From positions 1,674,001 to 1,738,000 of the forward strand of contig JAWZYV010013019.1 in the NCBI GenBank assembly GCA_038373885.1: a stretch of DNA of 64,000 nt, written 5' to 3'. The position numbers were made by a program, and so were the translations under genes. Shown in pieces: positions 33,457 through 45,360 of the stretch (its first letter is position 1; the number at the start of each line of letters is the position of its first letter). The DNA is from Cheiracanthium punctorium. Lineage: Eukaryota; Arthropoda; Arachnida; Araneae; Cheiracanthiidae. The notes beneath the pieces are model-generated. The model saw only the letters and a list, made by a program, of their open reading frames with translations, was not told the origin of the DNA and searched no databases.

Positions 33457-34065
33457 CAGGGTGTACCAAAAATAGCGCCCAAACTCTGCACAGTCAGATT
33501 CTTCGTTTTAAGTACATAAAAACTACCCAAAGAACTGTACTTGTACGATCCATAGTTTTTGAGAAAAATAGGAAAAACAAAATATGACGTCACATCCGGT
33601 GCGAAGAAAAACAACTAGAAAAATTAAATTGGACAATGGATTACATATGCGGGACTCGGTGTTAAAGCCGCTACAATCATTAGATCTGGTACCTATGGAT
33701 TTCTTTAAATGAAAACGTTTGAAAGAATTGATTTATTGAGTTCTAATTACAACAAATATTGATTCAGCCCCTCCCCTTCATGCTGTGCGTATTTATGTGG
33801 ATACCAGATTGAATCAACGTATGCAATTGGTCATTACACTGTGCACGCATGCAAGCCTCATTTTATGAAAGCATATACAAAAAAACTATGTCCAGGATTC
33901 CGATAAAGACTCTTTTCGTGCACAGGAAATGATGTTTCTGCTTTTTTCTCGCACTTTTCTTGAAAACTACGGGCCGTACATTTATGATTCTTTGGGCAAT
34001 TTTTATGAACTTCCAACGAGGAATCTGGCTGTGCAGAGTTTGGGCGCTATTTTTGTCCCACCCTG
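33457..34065 (+). mobile_element. 609-bp mariner-type deletion derivative
   Basis: Both ends start CAGGGTG and share about 110 bp of inverted sequence (aaaaatagcgcccaaactc, tgcacag, cagattc, cccaaagaa, gtagttttt). TA flanks both sides (33455-33456 and 34066-34067). Part of the interior still reads as the end of a mariner transposase. Confidence 0.78.
33655..33860 (+). pseudogene. Mariner-type transposase C-terminal remnant
   Basis: In one frame the DNA reads LQSLDLVPMDFFK, a stop, then KRLKELIY. This matches the mariner pattern around the last catalytic Asp (SPDLTPxDFF..GYLKxLVY), keeping the D of the PMD motif. A stop interrupts it and the rest is decayed (LNQRMQLVITLC). The N-terminal DNA-binding part and the first two catalytic Asp are gone, so there is no function. 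It identifies the surrounding MITE as an internal-deletion product of a mariner element. Confidence 0.6.
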
Positions 34066-34272
34066 TATATATTTTTCCATTAGAACAGATAATTGACTAT
34101 GTATGCGTGAAATTAAACTTAGTTGAGTTACTATTTTCACCACTGAATACGACATATTTTATTATTTAAATCATTTCAATAAAACCATTACTTTAGCTTC
34201 ATTCGTACGAAGAAAAAGCGGTACAGATTCTCTCTTTTTCATCCTCCCCTGCTTCCTGATTGAGTCTTTTAA

Positions 34273-34828
34273 CCCTTTAACGCGCAGTGTTCCCGCTTTG
34301 GGAACACCAAACTCTGACGTTTTGACTGTTGTCAGTCACGAAGAATAGATTTGATTTCTATTAAATAGTTGCGGGTGACATAGCTCCACGAGAATCCTTT
34401 ACTTTTTAGCACGTCATTTACCGTAAAATAATTGTCACGATTATTTTTAAAAGCACTGACATCTGCTGAAAAATGGAAGAATCCGAGAACAGCTGGATAG
34501 ATTGCCCAATGCTGAAAAAAGGGCAGCCGTTGCCATCGCTCGACTTAATTACCAGCAAGATGGCTGACGATCGAAACGTTCATCGCGTGCCACAGATCTA
34601 GAGACCAGTTCGTACCTGTTTCGTACAGTTCTGTTCCGACCAACAGTACCTGTTCGTACAGTTTCGACCAGCCTGCAGCTGGCAGGCCAGCTACGTCAAA
34701 AAAAGAGTCTCTAGATCTGTGGCACGCGATGAACGTTTCGATCGTCCTCCATCTTGCTGATAGTTAAGTCGAGCGATGGAAACGGTTGCCCTTTTTTCAA
34801 CATTGGGAAAGGGTTGCGCCTCAAAGGG
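34273..34828 (+). mobile_element. piggyBac-like MITE, copy 7 (longest, 556 bp)
   Basis: Perfect TTAA on both sides (34269-34272 and 34829-34832). It contains the complete family structure: CCCTTTAACGCGCAGTG, unique region, arm, centre, inverted arm, TTGCGCCTCAAAGGG. The centre carries about 75 extra bases (34605-34680) with repeated gttcgtac and tttcgacca motifs not seen in other copies. Both YY1-like motifs are mutated by one or two bases here. Confidence 0.87.
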
Positions 34829-34832
34829 TTAA

Positions 34833-36149
34833 TGCTCCGCTGCAAGTCAGCATTGTGCAAGCACAAATCGTTGCTCGTGCGACCAAAGGAGCAATCTGAT
34901 TTAACTGTTCGTTTTGTGGTAGCACGTAAGTAATATTATGTTGAGAAAAGTTTAAATTCGGCGTTTTATTTTTCGTTTTTCTTTTATCACCAAGCATGGT
35001 CAGGTTTTCTGAATTAAACATACAGAAAAAAAATACCGGTCAAACCTCCTGTCTCTTTTTTTTACAGGGCAGCAAGTAGACGGCCGAAATTAGTCCCCTA
35101 TGAAAAAAACCTGAGTAAAGTACCCAGGCCAACTAAGAATAAATTCGAACCGTCAGTTTCAAAAATATTTTGCAAACTGGATAGATAAAACAAGACGGCT
35201 ACTTTAAATTATTTAATTTACACATAAAAATTCGGAGGGGAGGGGGAGTATATAGGGTATTTCGACGTGACGTTTCAATGACGCCTGTCACTCAGATGAC
35301 GATTGTTCATTATTTCTGAGCAGATTATCCTATTATATTCCTATTGTATTCAACTCAGAAAAAGAAAGTATTTGTGAAATGTTTTAATTATTTTTAATCA
35401 CTTCAAAACATAATATGCCGCTGGAAAATCAAAGTCGAGGGTTTGCTTAACTAATTCAATCCATTCAATCCAACAACTTTAATGCCTTTAAAAATCTTGT
35501 TTCTGCCTTCGTTACGAGAGCCCCTGTCATGCACACTTTGGCTCGTCGAATGCTCTGTAGAGCAAAATGGGGTAAATTAAAGTAGTATATTTTCTTTTAA
35601 AATATTATTTCTGACAAAAACTGCATCTAATTCGAAATTCTAATATATTCATAGATTATATGTAATGCGAAAGAATTCAAAATATGCATGAAACTAGTAT
35701 ATGTACTGTAATAACTACTTGAGAGAATTCAGCCTCATCATTAAAAAAAATGGTACGTACTTTCAAAAACCTTTTCCCGCATACTCGCGTACTAAAAAAT
35801 AATTCATACTTTTTATGGATCTATTAATACGCTCACTGACAAAACCTGCCGTGAGAGATTTTTCGAAGACTGTGTCTGATGAATTTTTTTTTTTTTTTTT
35901 TGGCAAAGAGAGCGGAAATTCAACCTGTAATTAAAATTCTTTCTTGCGTTTCTCTCTCTCTCGCTCTCTTTTTTCTTTTTTTTTTTACCGTCGCTCGTTA
36001 CTAATTTATTCTTTGTGTCTGTGGTTAAGACTCCTGATACTGTACTTGTTATTGTTCGATTTCAGTACGCAATCATGCCTCGATTTATTAATTATGGAGC
36101 GAAGGAAATGATTTTTGGAAGATATAACGACTCTAATTTCCTTACATAA
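34833..36149. other. AT-rich DNA; T and CT low-complexity tracts
   Basis: A T run at 35887-35902 and a TCTCTCTCTCTCGCTCTC tract with T runs at 35950-35987. No gene is supported. Confidence 0.4.
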
Positions 36150-36457
36150 CCCTTTGAGGATCAACCCTTTCCCAATGCTGAATAAAGGGCAGCCGTTGCC
36201 ATCGCTCGATTTAACCACCAGCAAGATGGCGGACGATCGAAACGTCCATCGCGTGCCACTGATCTAGAGACCCTTTCTGACGCAGCTGGCTGTGCCGGCA
36301 CAGCGATGGCAAAGGCTGCCCTTTTTTCAGCATTGGGCAGTCTATCCAGCTGTTCTCGCATTCTTCCATTTTTCAGCAGATGTCAGTGCTGTTAAAAATA
36401 ATTGTGACCATTTTTACGGGAAAGGACGTGCTAAAAAGTAAAGGATTCTCGTGGAGC
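36150..36457 (-). mobile_element. piggyBac-like MITE, copy 8 (truncated)
   Basis: Starts CCCTTTGAGG after ATAA (a mutated TTAA). It includes the arm with CAAGATGGCGG (36222-36232), a short centre, and the unique region to aaaggattctcgtggagc. The GCGC end is missing and the break is followed by unrelated AT-rich DNA, with a small repeat of ctcgtggag at the junction. Confidence 0.78.
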
Positions 36458-37921
36458 TATCTCGTGGAGAAAATTTACTTTAAACAACTACGAAAAACTT
36501 TCTTTAAATACTATAAAAGCAAAATTTCACATAAACATTTTGTTCGCCGTCGAAGATGATATCTCTTAGATAGGAGTTTCGTATAACGAAAAGAATAACT
36601 AATATCTTCATTAAAATCAAAACCATTAATATTAGAATTATTGTATGCGCTAAACTCCTAAAGTTGCGTTTGGATTGAAGTTCATTAGCTAAAAAATATG
36701 TTAACTTATTAAATAAATAATTTATTTAAATAAAAAGAATTAAAAACTGGCATAAAGTAAACATATTGCAAGCGTATTTCTCAAATATTCTAATGCTTTT
36801 ACAGTTCAATTTAACAAAAAAATGTACAAAACTGCACGATTTTTGTATTTATCAGTAACAGATATTGCATAAATCTTTCGCTTTCATTTTAATACATACA
36901 TACATATATATGTGTAATATATATTATTTTTGCAAACATTTTGCACCCAACTACCACAACCTGCATTGAAGAATAACCACTCTTCAGATAACATATAAAC
37001 ACATTATTTAAATGCACAACCCACAAGGGAGCAGTTAATATTCTCCTTTTTTCTCCATGGTTGAAATATGCGTGACTCACTTCATGGCACTGGGGTCAAA
37101 TAAAAGTGTAGCACTCTGCAATTTGCATTACGGAAAAGTAGCCCAGGAAAGCTTTTTATCACTTAGCTATAAGCAATTTCCATTTTCATGATGTATATTT
37201 TGAAAATATGAGAAAAGCATTTTATCTATTTTTGCAATTCTTTTATGCTATTTTTTACCTAATACTATTCTACGAAGCTGATATAATTATGTTAATTATC
37301 ACTACAATAAAACTGTGGTTATACACATATTTCGATGGATTAATTTATATCTAGTTCAATTACCACTTTTTTCTTAGGTTTCTATTAAATCAATTGCTGA
37401 GAGAATTGTGCCAATGTATCTTACAAAGAACCAATCCTATCGTTACGTTTTAAGTAATTATAAACGTCCAAATTTTCGAAGTTACATTCTATGCCAATTT
37501 TTTTTTAACATTAAATATATTTCAAATATTTATTCACTTCAAAAGAAAAAAGGTACTTTTTAATGAGTGTTTCAATCAAACAAATTTTCAATATTTCCCT
37601 CCAGGGTAGTCTGTCTCATTTACAATGCAATTTTGGACGTATTTTTACTGTCGTTTTTAAAAGTTCTTTGTAAAGAAATGAACTCATTATTTCAAAATAA
37701 TAGTAGCACTGAGAAAAAAACTTATTTTTCTATCTCCGGGCACGTAAAATTCTAAATTAGATTGTTATCAGATTTAAAAAAGGACATTGATACCATACTC
37801 TCTTTCAAAAGATTTTCTGCTTGCGTATAAATGTTTATTTCTTATTTGCAAGGTTGAATGTTAAAAATATATAATGTGGTTTTGTTATTATTTTTAAATC
37901 ACTTTAAAACATAAAATTATA
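36458..37921. other. AT-rich DNA without recognisable features
   Basis: A short alternating tract (acatacatacatatatatgt) lies near 36895. No gene is supported. Confidence 0.4.
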
Positions 37922-38445
37922 CAGTCTACTCTCGATATCTCAACTTCGTTTATCTCGATTTTCCGCGTATCTCGAAGTTGTTGGGTTGTTTTTTTTTTTG
38001 TCTCAAATTGACGTAGTGTAATTCAATAGAATTTTTTTCTCACTATCTCGAAGAAAAAATCTGTCAATCCACTTATCTCGATTTTTACTGTTACTTAAAA
38101 ATTTGTAAGCCGTATTAATGTGTCGCAAGATGTCTTTAATGCTCTGTATAAAAATAATAAGGATAACATGAAATCAAAACTGAAACAAGTAAATGTGAAA
38201 AAAATATCCAGTAACCCAATGCTAAATTAAATTCGCCAATTATTGTTTTGATTCTATGTATTATCTATTAATTCTTCTTTTAACATTAGTCTTAACGATC
38301 AAATAATCCATTTATCATCAGAAAAGTAAAAACATTTTACTTCATAAACGGTAACATTTTACTTCATTTACTTCATAAAATATACCCCTAACTATTATCT
38401 GTGATTTTCGATATCTCGAATTTGGGTTATATCGGATATTTTTGC
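37922..38445. mobile_element. pogo/Tigger-like element remnant with 'atctcga' motifs
   Basis: After TA (37920-37921) the sequence CAGTCTACTCTCGATATCTC begins, followed by repeated tatctcga at 37952, 37970, 38043 and 38073. Near the other side, gatatctcgaatttgggtt (38409-38428) is an inverted relative of the start. CAGT-start ends with TA targets and atctcgaa repeats are seen in pogo/Tigger-type elements. The right terminus is lost and no transposase is present. Confidence 0.45.
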
Positions 38446-38730
38446 AGGTTCCACCGACTAAACAAGGAAATGACACTGACGCTAGCAAATCAAACTAATG
38501 TGGTTTTGTTAATACGGTTTTGTTCGTAGGTTTCTGTTCAAAGTTCGGTTGAGAAAGATGGCATTATTTAGTCCGTAGGCAGAGCTGTTCTGAATTACTC
38601 CAAGAGCATTCCCAGCTACCCCAAATACGGATTTTTTTTTCCTGAACCTGTAACAGCAAACAGGCATAAAAAAGTTTTGTAATACCAATTAACTAAGTTA
38701 TAATACAGTATTTTCGTTTTTCCAAATAGT

Positions 38731-38800
38731 TGCCCAAATGTCAAATGTCCAATGCCCAAATGTCAAATGCCCAAATGTCCAAATAGTCAAAATGCCCATT
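38731..38800 (+). repeat. Small minisatellite of 'tgcccaaatgtcaaa'-type units
   Basis: About four imperfect units built from gcccaaatg, tcaaatg and tccaaat. The open frame across it (NVQCPNVKCPNVQ) is simply a translation of the repeat. Confidence 0.65.
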
Positions 38801-39421
38801 GAAAGTGAAAATGAAAAGTATCTTGCCAGTAATACCTCATTTGACTTTATTAGTGGAACTTTCAAACGCGGATTAGGATTTTCTTATTTTAAGCAAAAGT
38901 TTTATGATTTCTTTTATCAGAAAGGATATCGCTCGTAGAATATTTTATAACTACAATAGAGAAAATAGTATGATTAACAACAGTTATCCGATCAAATTAC
39001 ATATCTTATTACATTACATATTTTCGTAGTGTTCATAGCTTATCATGGAAATGCAATTTTCGAACAAAAATAATTTTAGTTTAAATATATTAAAGTTGAT
39101 CTTGCATATTGCTTCGAAATGGAATAATACAGAAAAAAAAATTCTACCTTTTCAGATTCGAATTCATTATGTAACAATTTCCTTACTTCAGTTATAATAA
39201 TTCTAAGAAATCATTAAAGTTTTGATCTCAGAAAGATTGTTTCTAAACATTCAGTTGTTTGAGGTGTTTATGCACAGAAACTAAAATTTGTTTTTAATAA
39301 ATTTTTCTGGAGTTCCCGAACTTTATCAATGCTTCACTAAACATGGGACATCCAGGTAGCATGCAAGTTGAAATATTCAATATTCAAACTCCAATTTATA
39401 TTGATTTTGATTGCTCTTACA
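38801..39421. other. AT-rich DNA without recognisable features
   Basis: No gene, repeat or RNA is supported. Confidence 0.35.
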
Positions 39422-39429
39422 GTTATAGT

Positions 39430-40059
39430 CAGAGCCCTATCAAGACAATTGTGGGCCCTGGGCAGTAGAAAAAAATTGGGCCCTGCGCGATAGCCTCTCC
39501 CTTAAAAAAAAAAAAAGTTTTATTCTGAAAAGTTTTAAATATCTTCTCTCTTACAAATATAAATTAATTTTGTTTTAAATAATCTGAAATAAAGGAATAT
39601 AGTTACATGATGTCAGTTGAACAGTGAAACGTTACATCGAAATGCTATATCACAGTCCCCAAAATGAACACAATACAACTACTTTTTGTAAACAGTAATT
39701 TTTGAAAATAGTTTTTTAAAATAACAAATAATTCAAAAGTTTGCAGTTTTTTAATTTTAAAATACTGTTTACAAAATGTAGTTGGTTATTTTCTTACATG
39801 CTGGTATGCTATTATATGGACTATAGAGCATTTCGAATAATTGAAAAGAAGTTTAAATTAATTTATAGAGAGAAATGTAAATTTGAATTATTATCATTTT
39901 TCATGTTTTATAATTAAAAAATCTTTTCTAATAATAACTTTTGAAAAATGTTTCTCTGTAATTTCATTCTAAAATTATAAAAATATAAAATTTTTGGGCC
40001 CCTTAAATCTGTGGGCCCTGGGCAGTTGCCCCGTTTGCCCTGCCGGTAATATGGCACTG
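39430..40059. mobile_element. 630-bp hAT-like non-autonomous element
   Basis: Flanked by a perfect 8-bp duplication GTTATAGT (39422-39429 and 40060-40067). Ends are CAGAGCCCTATC and, inverted, CAGTGCCATATT, so the terminal match is short (CAGNGCC-TAT) as is usual for hAT. The motif gggccctgggcag occurs inside both ends in direct orientation, and an imperfect inverted pair (actgtttacaaaatgtag and ctactttttgtaaacag) occupies the middle. No coding frame. Confidence 0.78.
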
Positions 40060-40404
40060 GTTATAGTAGATTTCGACACACGATAGATTTCACATAGTGC
40101 AGATTTCACATTTTCAAAATCGTTTTTCTTTTCTTTTTTCCCCTAAAAAATGTTTGTGAAAGGTGTGTGTGTATTTAGTCATACGAGATATGGTAATTAA
40201 ATAGCCGGATTGGTGCCACGAAACCTTTTACTGATCACCAATTGCATTAGAAACTTTATCATCTTCAATGTACTCTGCTGGCCAATTTTCCACTTTTCAA
40301 ATCAGTAATGGAAATCCATTTCTGAGAAACTCCGTCGCTTTTGTTTCACCTCTTCCCCACTGTCCAATCTTATCCCCTAAAGCTTGGATTTGACTTTGGG
40401 AAGT

Positions 40405-41425
40405 GAACAGGACACGGATCCAGAATTTTTAGATTGAGTGACTGCTTATGGATGAATCATGGTTTTTTAATAATGGTCCAGAAACACAGAGCTCAATCTA
40501 TGCAGTGGAAGAGTCCAAAGTCACCGCACTAAAAAGAATTTCAAAGCCATGATGATACTTTTTAATTTTTTTTACAAGCGTTGAATTGTTTACATTCACT
40601 GGATACCTGAAATTTGGACGGTCAATCAACATTATTCTACTGAGGTTCTGACTGCCCACCGTTAACGCTTTAACGCGCAGTGTTCCCACTCTGGGAACAC
40701 CAAACTTTGACGTTTTGACGGTTCACAGTCACGAAGAATAGATTTGATTTCTATAAAAATAGTTGCGGGTGACATAGCTCCACGAGAATCCTTTACTTTT
40801 TAAGCAGTCATTTCTAGTAAAAAAATTGTCACGATTATTTTTAATAGCACTGACATCTACCGAAAAATGGAAGAATGCGAGAACAGCTGGGTAGATGGCA
40901 CAGCCAGCAGCGTCAAAAAAGGGTCCCTAGATCTGTGGCACGCGATGAACGTTTCGATCGTCCGCCATCTTGCTGGTAGTTAAGTCGAGCGATGGCAACG
41001 GCTGCCATTTTTTTCAGCATTGGGAAAGGGTTGCGCCTTAAAGGGTTAGCATATGAGAAGACAAAACACCCGATTTGTGGAGGAGAAAGTCCTGGATGCT
41101 TCAAGAAGATGATGCACCAGCCCATTCCACCTTGTCCGTAAAAGTGTTCTTTAAAAATACGGCATTAACGTGCTGGACCACTCTCCGTACTCGCCAGACC
41201 TAGAGCTCCCTGTCCATTTTTTTTTAACTTCGCGAGGACAAATATGACCTTAAGAGTACAAAATTTGACAGTGTGAAAGAAGTGAAATCAAAATCTACTA
41301 TTGCATTTCTCAACTAGCAAACAAAAGTGGACTTCCAGCACTGCTTTAAACATTGAAAAATTCGAATGGAGCCTTGTAGGGATCGACAAGAACCATACAT
41401 TGAAGGTGATAAACTTTAAAATGTA
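40405..41425 (+). pseudogene. Mariner transposase relic, split by a MITE
   Basis: Fragments read in order as mariner transposase, with stops and frameshifts. They are DPEFLD; then, in another frame, DESWFFNNGPETQSS with the first catalytic Asp (codon at 40451-40453); MQWKSPKSP; and VYIHWIPEIWTVNQHYSTEVLTA. After the MITE (40666-41045) come RKRQNTRFVEEKVLD; DDAPAHS with the second Asp (41111-41113); INVLDHSPYSPDL, where the third Asp position has become His (PVHFF); and DFQHCFKH…EPYIEGD at the C-terminus. This is the D,D34D mariner type. The N-terminal half is unrecognisable. It is inactive. Confidence 0.82.
40666..41045 (+). mobile_element. piggyBac-like MITE, copy 9, inside the mariner relic
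   Basis: TTAA at 40662-40665 and TTAG at 41046-41049. The left end is CGCTTTAACGCGCAGTG (one base off the consensus CCCTTT) and the right end TTGCGCCTTAAAGGG. The first fold-back arm is deleted, joining gctgggtagatgg to cacagccagc. The second arm is intact, with CCGCCATCTTG at 40962-40972. It sits between the WTVNQ…EVL block and the DDAPAH block of the mariner relic. Confidence 0.85.
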
Positions 41426-42880
41426 AGTGGTGATCGGCCAAACGTTTTGTAGCATCAATCCTGCAATTTAGTGGCAAAACCTTGTATTTTATGTTTAAAT
41501 TTTAATCAATTTTGCGAAAACAAGCTACGTTTTAGCCTATACATTAATGGAATATAAATTTAGAGGTTTCAAATGTCTCATTTACCTTAACAGATTTTTC
41601 AGGACAAAATACGCTAACAATATTTTTAGGCATTAATATGTAAATCTCCGAATAGATATTGTTAGAATCTTTATCTACATTTACTGTCATTAATAATATT
41701 TATGTGTTAAGCGGGGTTTTTTTGCGTTTTTTTTTCGCCATCCATTCCTAAAACTTTTCTTTTTTGTTGTTTGTTTGATATATATACAGCCTTAAAATTA
41801 ATTTTACTACTACCTCGTACAGCCCCCATGTGGATTAAGCTGATAAAGTATTATGTGCATAAAAATAGTTCTTGGGCGGAAGAAAAAAATTACAGAAAAA
41901 GCGGAAAAGGGAAAACTACGAACCATTTTATCTAACGTTCGCTAACCAACATTTACCAGATAGCGAGCAATTAATTTTAATAAACTGTTGCATGTCTTCT
42001 TTCTTCCTTCCGTTAAGGGTACAGTTATAAAAGCACCTAGTACTAATAACTAACTGCGTTGCTTTTTCTTTCTGTGTGGAGTTAGGTAAGTTCCAAAGTT
42101 TTTGCCAAAACAGGAAAATTGTATATTTTAATTTGCATAAAGATAAATTTCCCGTCTGATAAGACAAAAGTATTGAAAAACTTTATTTACCGTAATTGGA
42201 CTTTATATGGGGTGCAGCAAAACTTAAGAAATGGCGTTGCGAAGTAGATTATAAAGATTTTTGTTCTTGTTAATCTCTTATTTGTGCTTAAATATGTTCA
42301 GCTTTGTTCTCTAATTTTTAATGTTGCTTTTCTATTGGAATTTAAATTATTAGTGAAAATTTGACATGAACAGTAACATGCCTCAACTAAAAATGAAATA
42401 ATTCGATTAATTAACTTTTTCTTTTTTCAACTAGCCTACCTTATCCAACTAAACGATTTGCAAAATTTCTTTCAGTTATTTTTGAAATCATCAATATGTT
42501 AATCATCATTTAACTTTCCAAGAAAAAAATGTGATTTGTTTTGTTTGCTATATTTTCTTCTTAAGGTTAGTTTAAACAACTTTTGAATAGTTTTATAGAC
42601 AAACGTGTCCAGAAAGACTAAAAATTAGGAATGTTTCATCAAAATAATCTTTTTTCACTCTTGCAAACAGTTAATCTATGTAAACTGGGGCATTTATTGA
42701 AAAGCTTAAAAGGATTTTTTAACTTGTGAAGATAAATACATTTTTTTTTCACTTAGTTTGTTATTGTTGTAGCAACTGTTCACAAGCCATATAGAATTTT
42801 CCTTTTCCGAGCATGTAAGAAAATTATTGTAATCGTGAAATAATTCGAATTTGAGATTTTGGTGTATTTACACGTTTTGA
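41426..42880. other. AT-rich DNA without recognisable features
   Basis: No gene or element is supported. Confidence 0.35.
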
Positions 42881-43640
42881 TGTCTTCTTAATTCGTTTAT
42901 GATTTTTGTGTGCATAGGACTAATATTTTGCAGGGCTATGAAAAAGATTTCTTTTACATTTTGCCCTAAGGACGGAACTTCTTGAAAGTGCGCTAGCGTT
43001 TACACGGTACATTAGATTGAGCTCAAATTTGGTATATATGTTAATAGACCACCGTTGCAAGACCGGTATTGATTTTTGTATGTATAGTACGTATGGTTCT
43101 TTTTTACAGGACTAGGAAATATATTTCTTTTACATTATGGCCAATGGACGGATATTCTTGAAAGTGCGCTAGCGTCTAAACGGTGGATTCGATTGAGCAC
43201 AAATTGGGCACGCATATAAAAGGTCCAGGTCACATGATCTGCATGGATTTTGGTGTGTGTAGAATTGATAGTTTGATCAAGTGATTGGAAAAAGTAATTT
43301 TTATACATTACGGCCTATGAACGCAAACCATTTAAAATGAGCTAGTGTCTAAATAATGCATTTGAAAATTTCAAATTAGGTATGTAGATTATAGGCCACC
43401 GTCATAAAACATGGCTATATTTTGCTGTGCATAGGACTTAGTTTTTTGACAGGGCAACAACTGAATGTCCTTTTACATTATGGCCTATGCACATAAATTC
43501 TTGAAAATGTGCTCGTGTCTATAGGGTGTATTCGATTAAGCTCAAATTGGGTATGTATATTATAGGTCAAGGTCTCATGATCTGCATAGATTTTTGTGTA
43601 TGTAGAGCTGATAGTTTATTCACAAGCATGCAAATGTATG
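42880..43640 (+). repeat. 172-bp-period satellite-like array, array 2
   Basis: Four diverged units. The anchor cttgaaagtgcgctagcg recurs at 42981, 43157, 43330 (atttaaaatgagctagtg) and 43500 (cttgaaaatgtgctcgtg), giving periods of 176, 173 and 170. Each unit also has a tacattatggcc block, a gattgagctcaaattggg block and a gatttttgtgtatgtag block. The array at 60150-60540 is the same family on the other strand. Confidence 0.75.
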
Positions 43641-43829
43641 CAAAAGCAATAGCTACCACTTTTTTATAGAAAAGAACAGGCATATATGAGTGAGAGAAAA
43701 ATATGCAAATATCAGACTTTCATATCTACGAGTGAAGCTTTTGTTGATTTACAACTTTTGTTATCAGACAATAGGCCGTAGGATCCCGCAATTATCTGAG
43801 AGAAGCCATTTGCCCGATTCATAAAGGTG

Positions 43830-45345
43830 GCAGGAGGTCGGATAGATGGAAATGGGGTTGTCACAGTCTGATGCTGCTAGGCATCTTAATGTGTCTCGCA
43901 GTGTGCCCCACCGAAAGCAATCAATATCAAACCGAAGCGTCTGTGTCCAGAAATGTTCCAGGCTACAACACCTGCAGAAGACCGCTTTATAGCTCTTTCG
44001 GCCAGAAGGAGAAGCATTTCTGCGCCGCAACTTGTTGCAGAACACTCCATAGCAATAGGGAGAAGAACATCCGCTAGTACGATGCAAAGGCGTCTTCACA
44101 ATGCAGGTCTCTATGCAAGGCGACCAGTTGTGGGTGTGTGTGTCCCTCAACGGAAGACAGAGAAGGGCCTGCTTACGTTAGGCAAGAGAACACGTTTTCT
44201 GGACCAGACAGCGATTGGCTTCTGTACTCTTTACAGGTGAGTCTAGATTCACGCTGAAGAGCTATTCAGGACGTCTGCTGATCTGGTGGGAACAAAGCAC
44301 CAGGGGCTCTACCACCATAGTATCGGAAAGCTTTCGCTAGCGAATATATCGAGCCTTCTCTTCTCATGACGTCACAATCCGAGAAATATCCGATATGCCC
44401 TACTACGATCCTATCGTGATTGTTTCACTGTCGTATTGACTATCGGAAATAATGCTGTATTTTCCCGACACGTTGGATGAAGGCGAAAACTTACATTCCG
44501 GTATCGGGGAGTACGAGATGGATGGGTTTTTATTGTGTGGATCGTGGAGTGTCAACTACTTCCACAAAAGGACCCCCCCTCCCTAGCACGGTGAGTCTGT
44601 CAAAAACGGGCTTCCACTCGTGATGGATGTCTCCGGAGTCTTCGAAAATTCTGAAGACAATGCCTTCGTTTAAGAAAAAGGGGGAAAGTCTAGTGTTTTG
44701 ATTGGTTGATCTAGCAAGCACAAAAATACTCGCTTGTTTTATTCGACACTCATCGTGGTAGCACCAAAAGGAGAGTCGCGGCTATTTATCCGAAGTATCT
44801 GACTATCCGACAGCGAGAAATATCCATCACTGATGTTCTACGACACCATGGTGGTAGAGTCCCAGATACCATCAATTAAACACTGCTGAAAATACACAGT
44901 CACCGAGGTGGCGGAATAAAGGTTTGGGCAGGGATCTCACTCTTTGTTTACATTGGCCTGCATGTGTTCCAGGGGGGAACTCTGACTGGTGTGAGATATC
45001 GGGATGATGTCCGCTCATATGCCGGTACAATTGGCAATGATTTCATTCTGATGGATGATAATGTATGACCTCGCCTAGCTGTGGTTGTTGAGTATTATAT
45101 TGAAGGTCTTGATTTAAAACGAATGGAATGGCCAGCTTTATCTCCAGACCTGAATCCGATAGAGCATCTTTGGGACTAGTTTGGTAGACAGGTTTCTGAT
45201 TTAAGTCCAACTCCAAGGTCTCTAGGAGAGCTGGAACGAAGCTTACACCGTGTCTGGATTTCGCCTTCCCTTTCGGTAACCGACAATTTAATTCACAGAA
45301 AGGAAAGTTGATGCCGCCAATGCATTCAAACTAGAGGTGGGCATA
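43830..45345 (+). pseudogene. Tc1-type transposase relic (DD34E), split and mutated
   Basis: Ordered fragments: DAARHLNVSRSV (43870-43905; first helix-turn-helix), NQYQTEASVSRNVPG, TPAEDRFIALSARR, MQRRLHNAGLYARRPV (second helix-turn-helix), VLFTGESRFTLKS, GGGIKVWAGIS, LTGVRYRDDV, FILMDDNV, MEWPALSPDLNPIEHLW and a C-terminal TRGGH. The first catalytic Asp is changed to Gly (codon 44236-44238, GES for DES). The second Asp and the Glu remain, with 34 positions between them, one of which is a stop. There are several frameshifts and stops. It is inactive and much older than the intact 9.6 kb Tc1, from which it differs strongly. Confidence 0.85.
44304..44862. mobile_element. 559-bp nested element, probably PIF/Harbinger-like, 3-bp target duplication
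   Basis: The ends are GGGCTCTACCACCAT (44304-44318) and, inverted, GGACTCTACCACCAT (ending at 44862). The trinucleotide CAG flanks both sides (44301-44303 and 44863-44865). Reading the Tc1 frame across the empty site gives STR then YH, the expected Tc1 sequence, so the boundaries are well fixed. A 3-bp duplication with GG-start ends suits PIF/Harbinger. The interior has repeated tatccga/tcggaa motifs and no preserved transposase. Confidence 0.75.
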
Positions 45346-45360
45346 TCCCTTATTAAAACT

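Noticed and set aside
38738..38790. Repetitive peptide NVQCPNVKCPNVQ
   Set aside because: Simple translation of a DNA minisatellite; no start context or longer protein.
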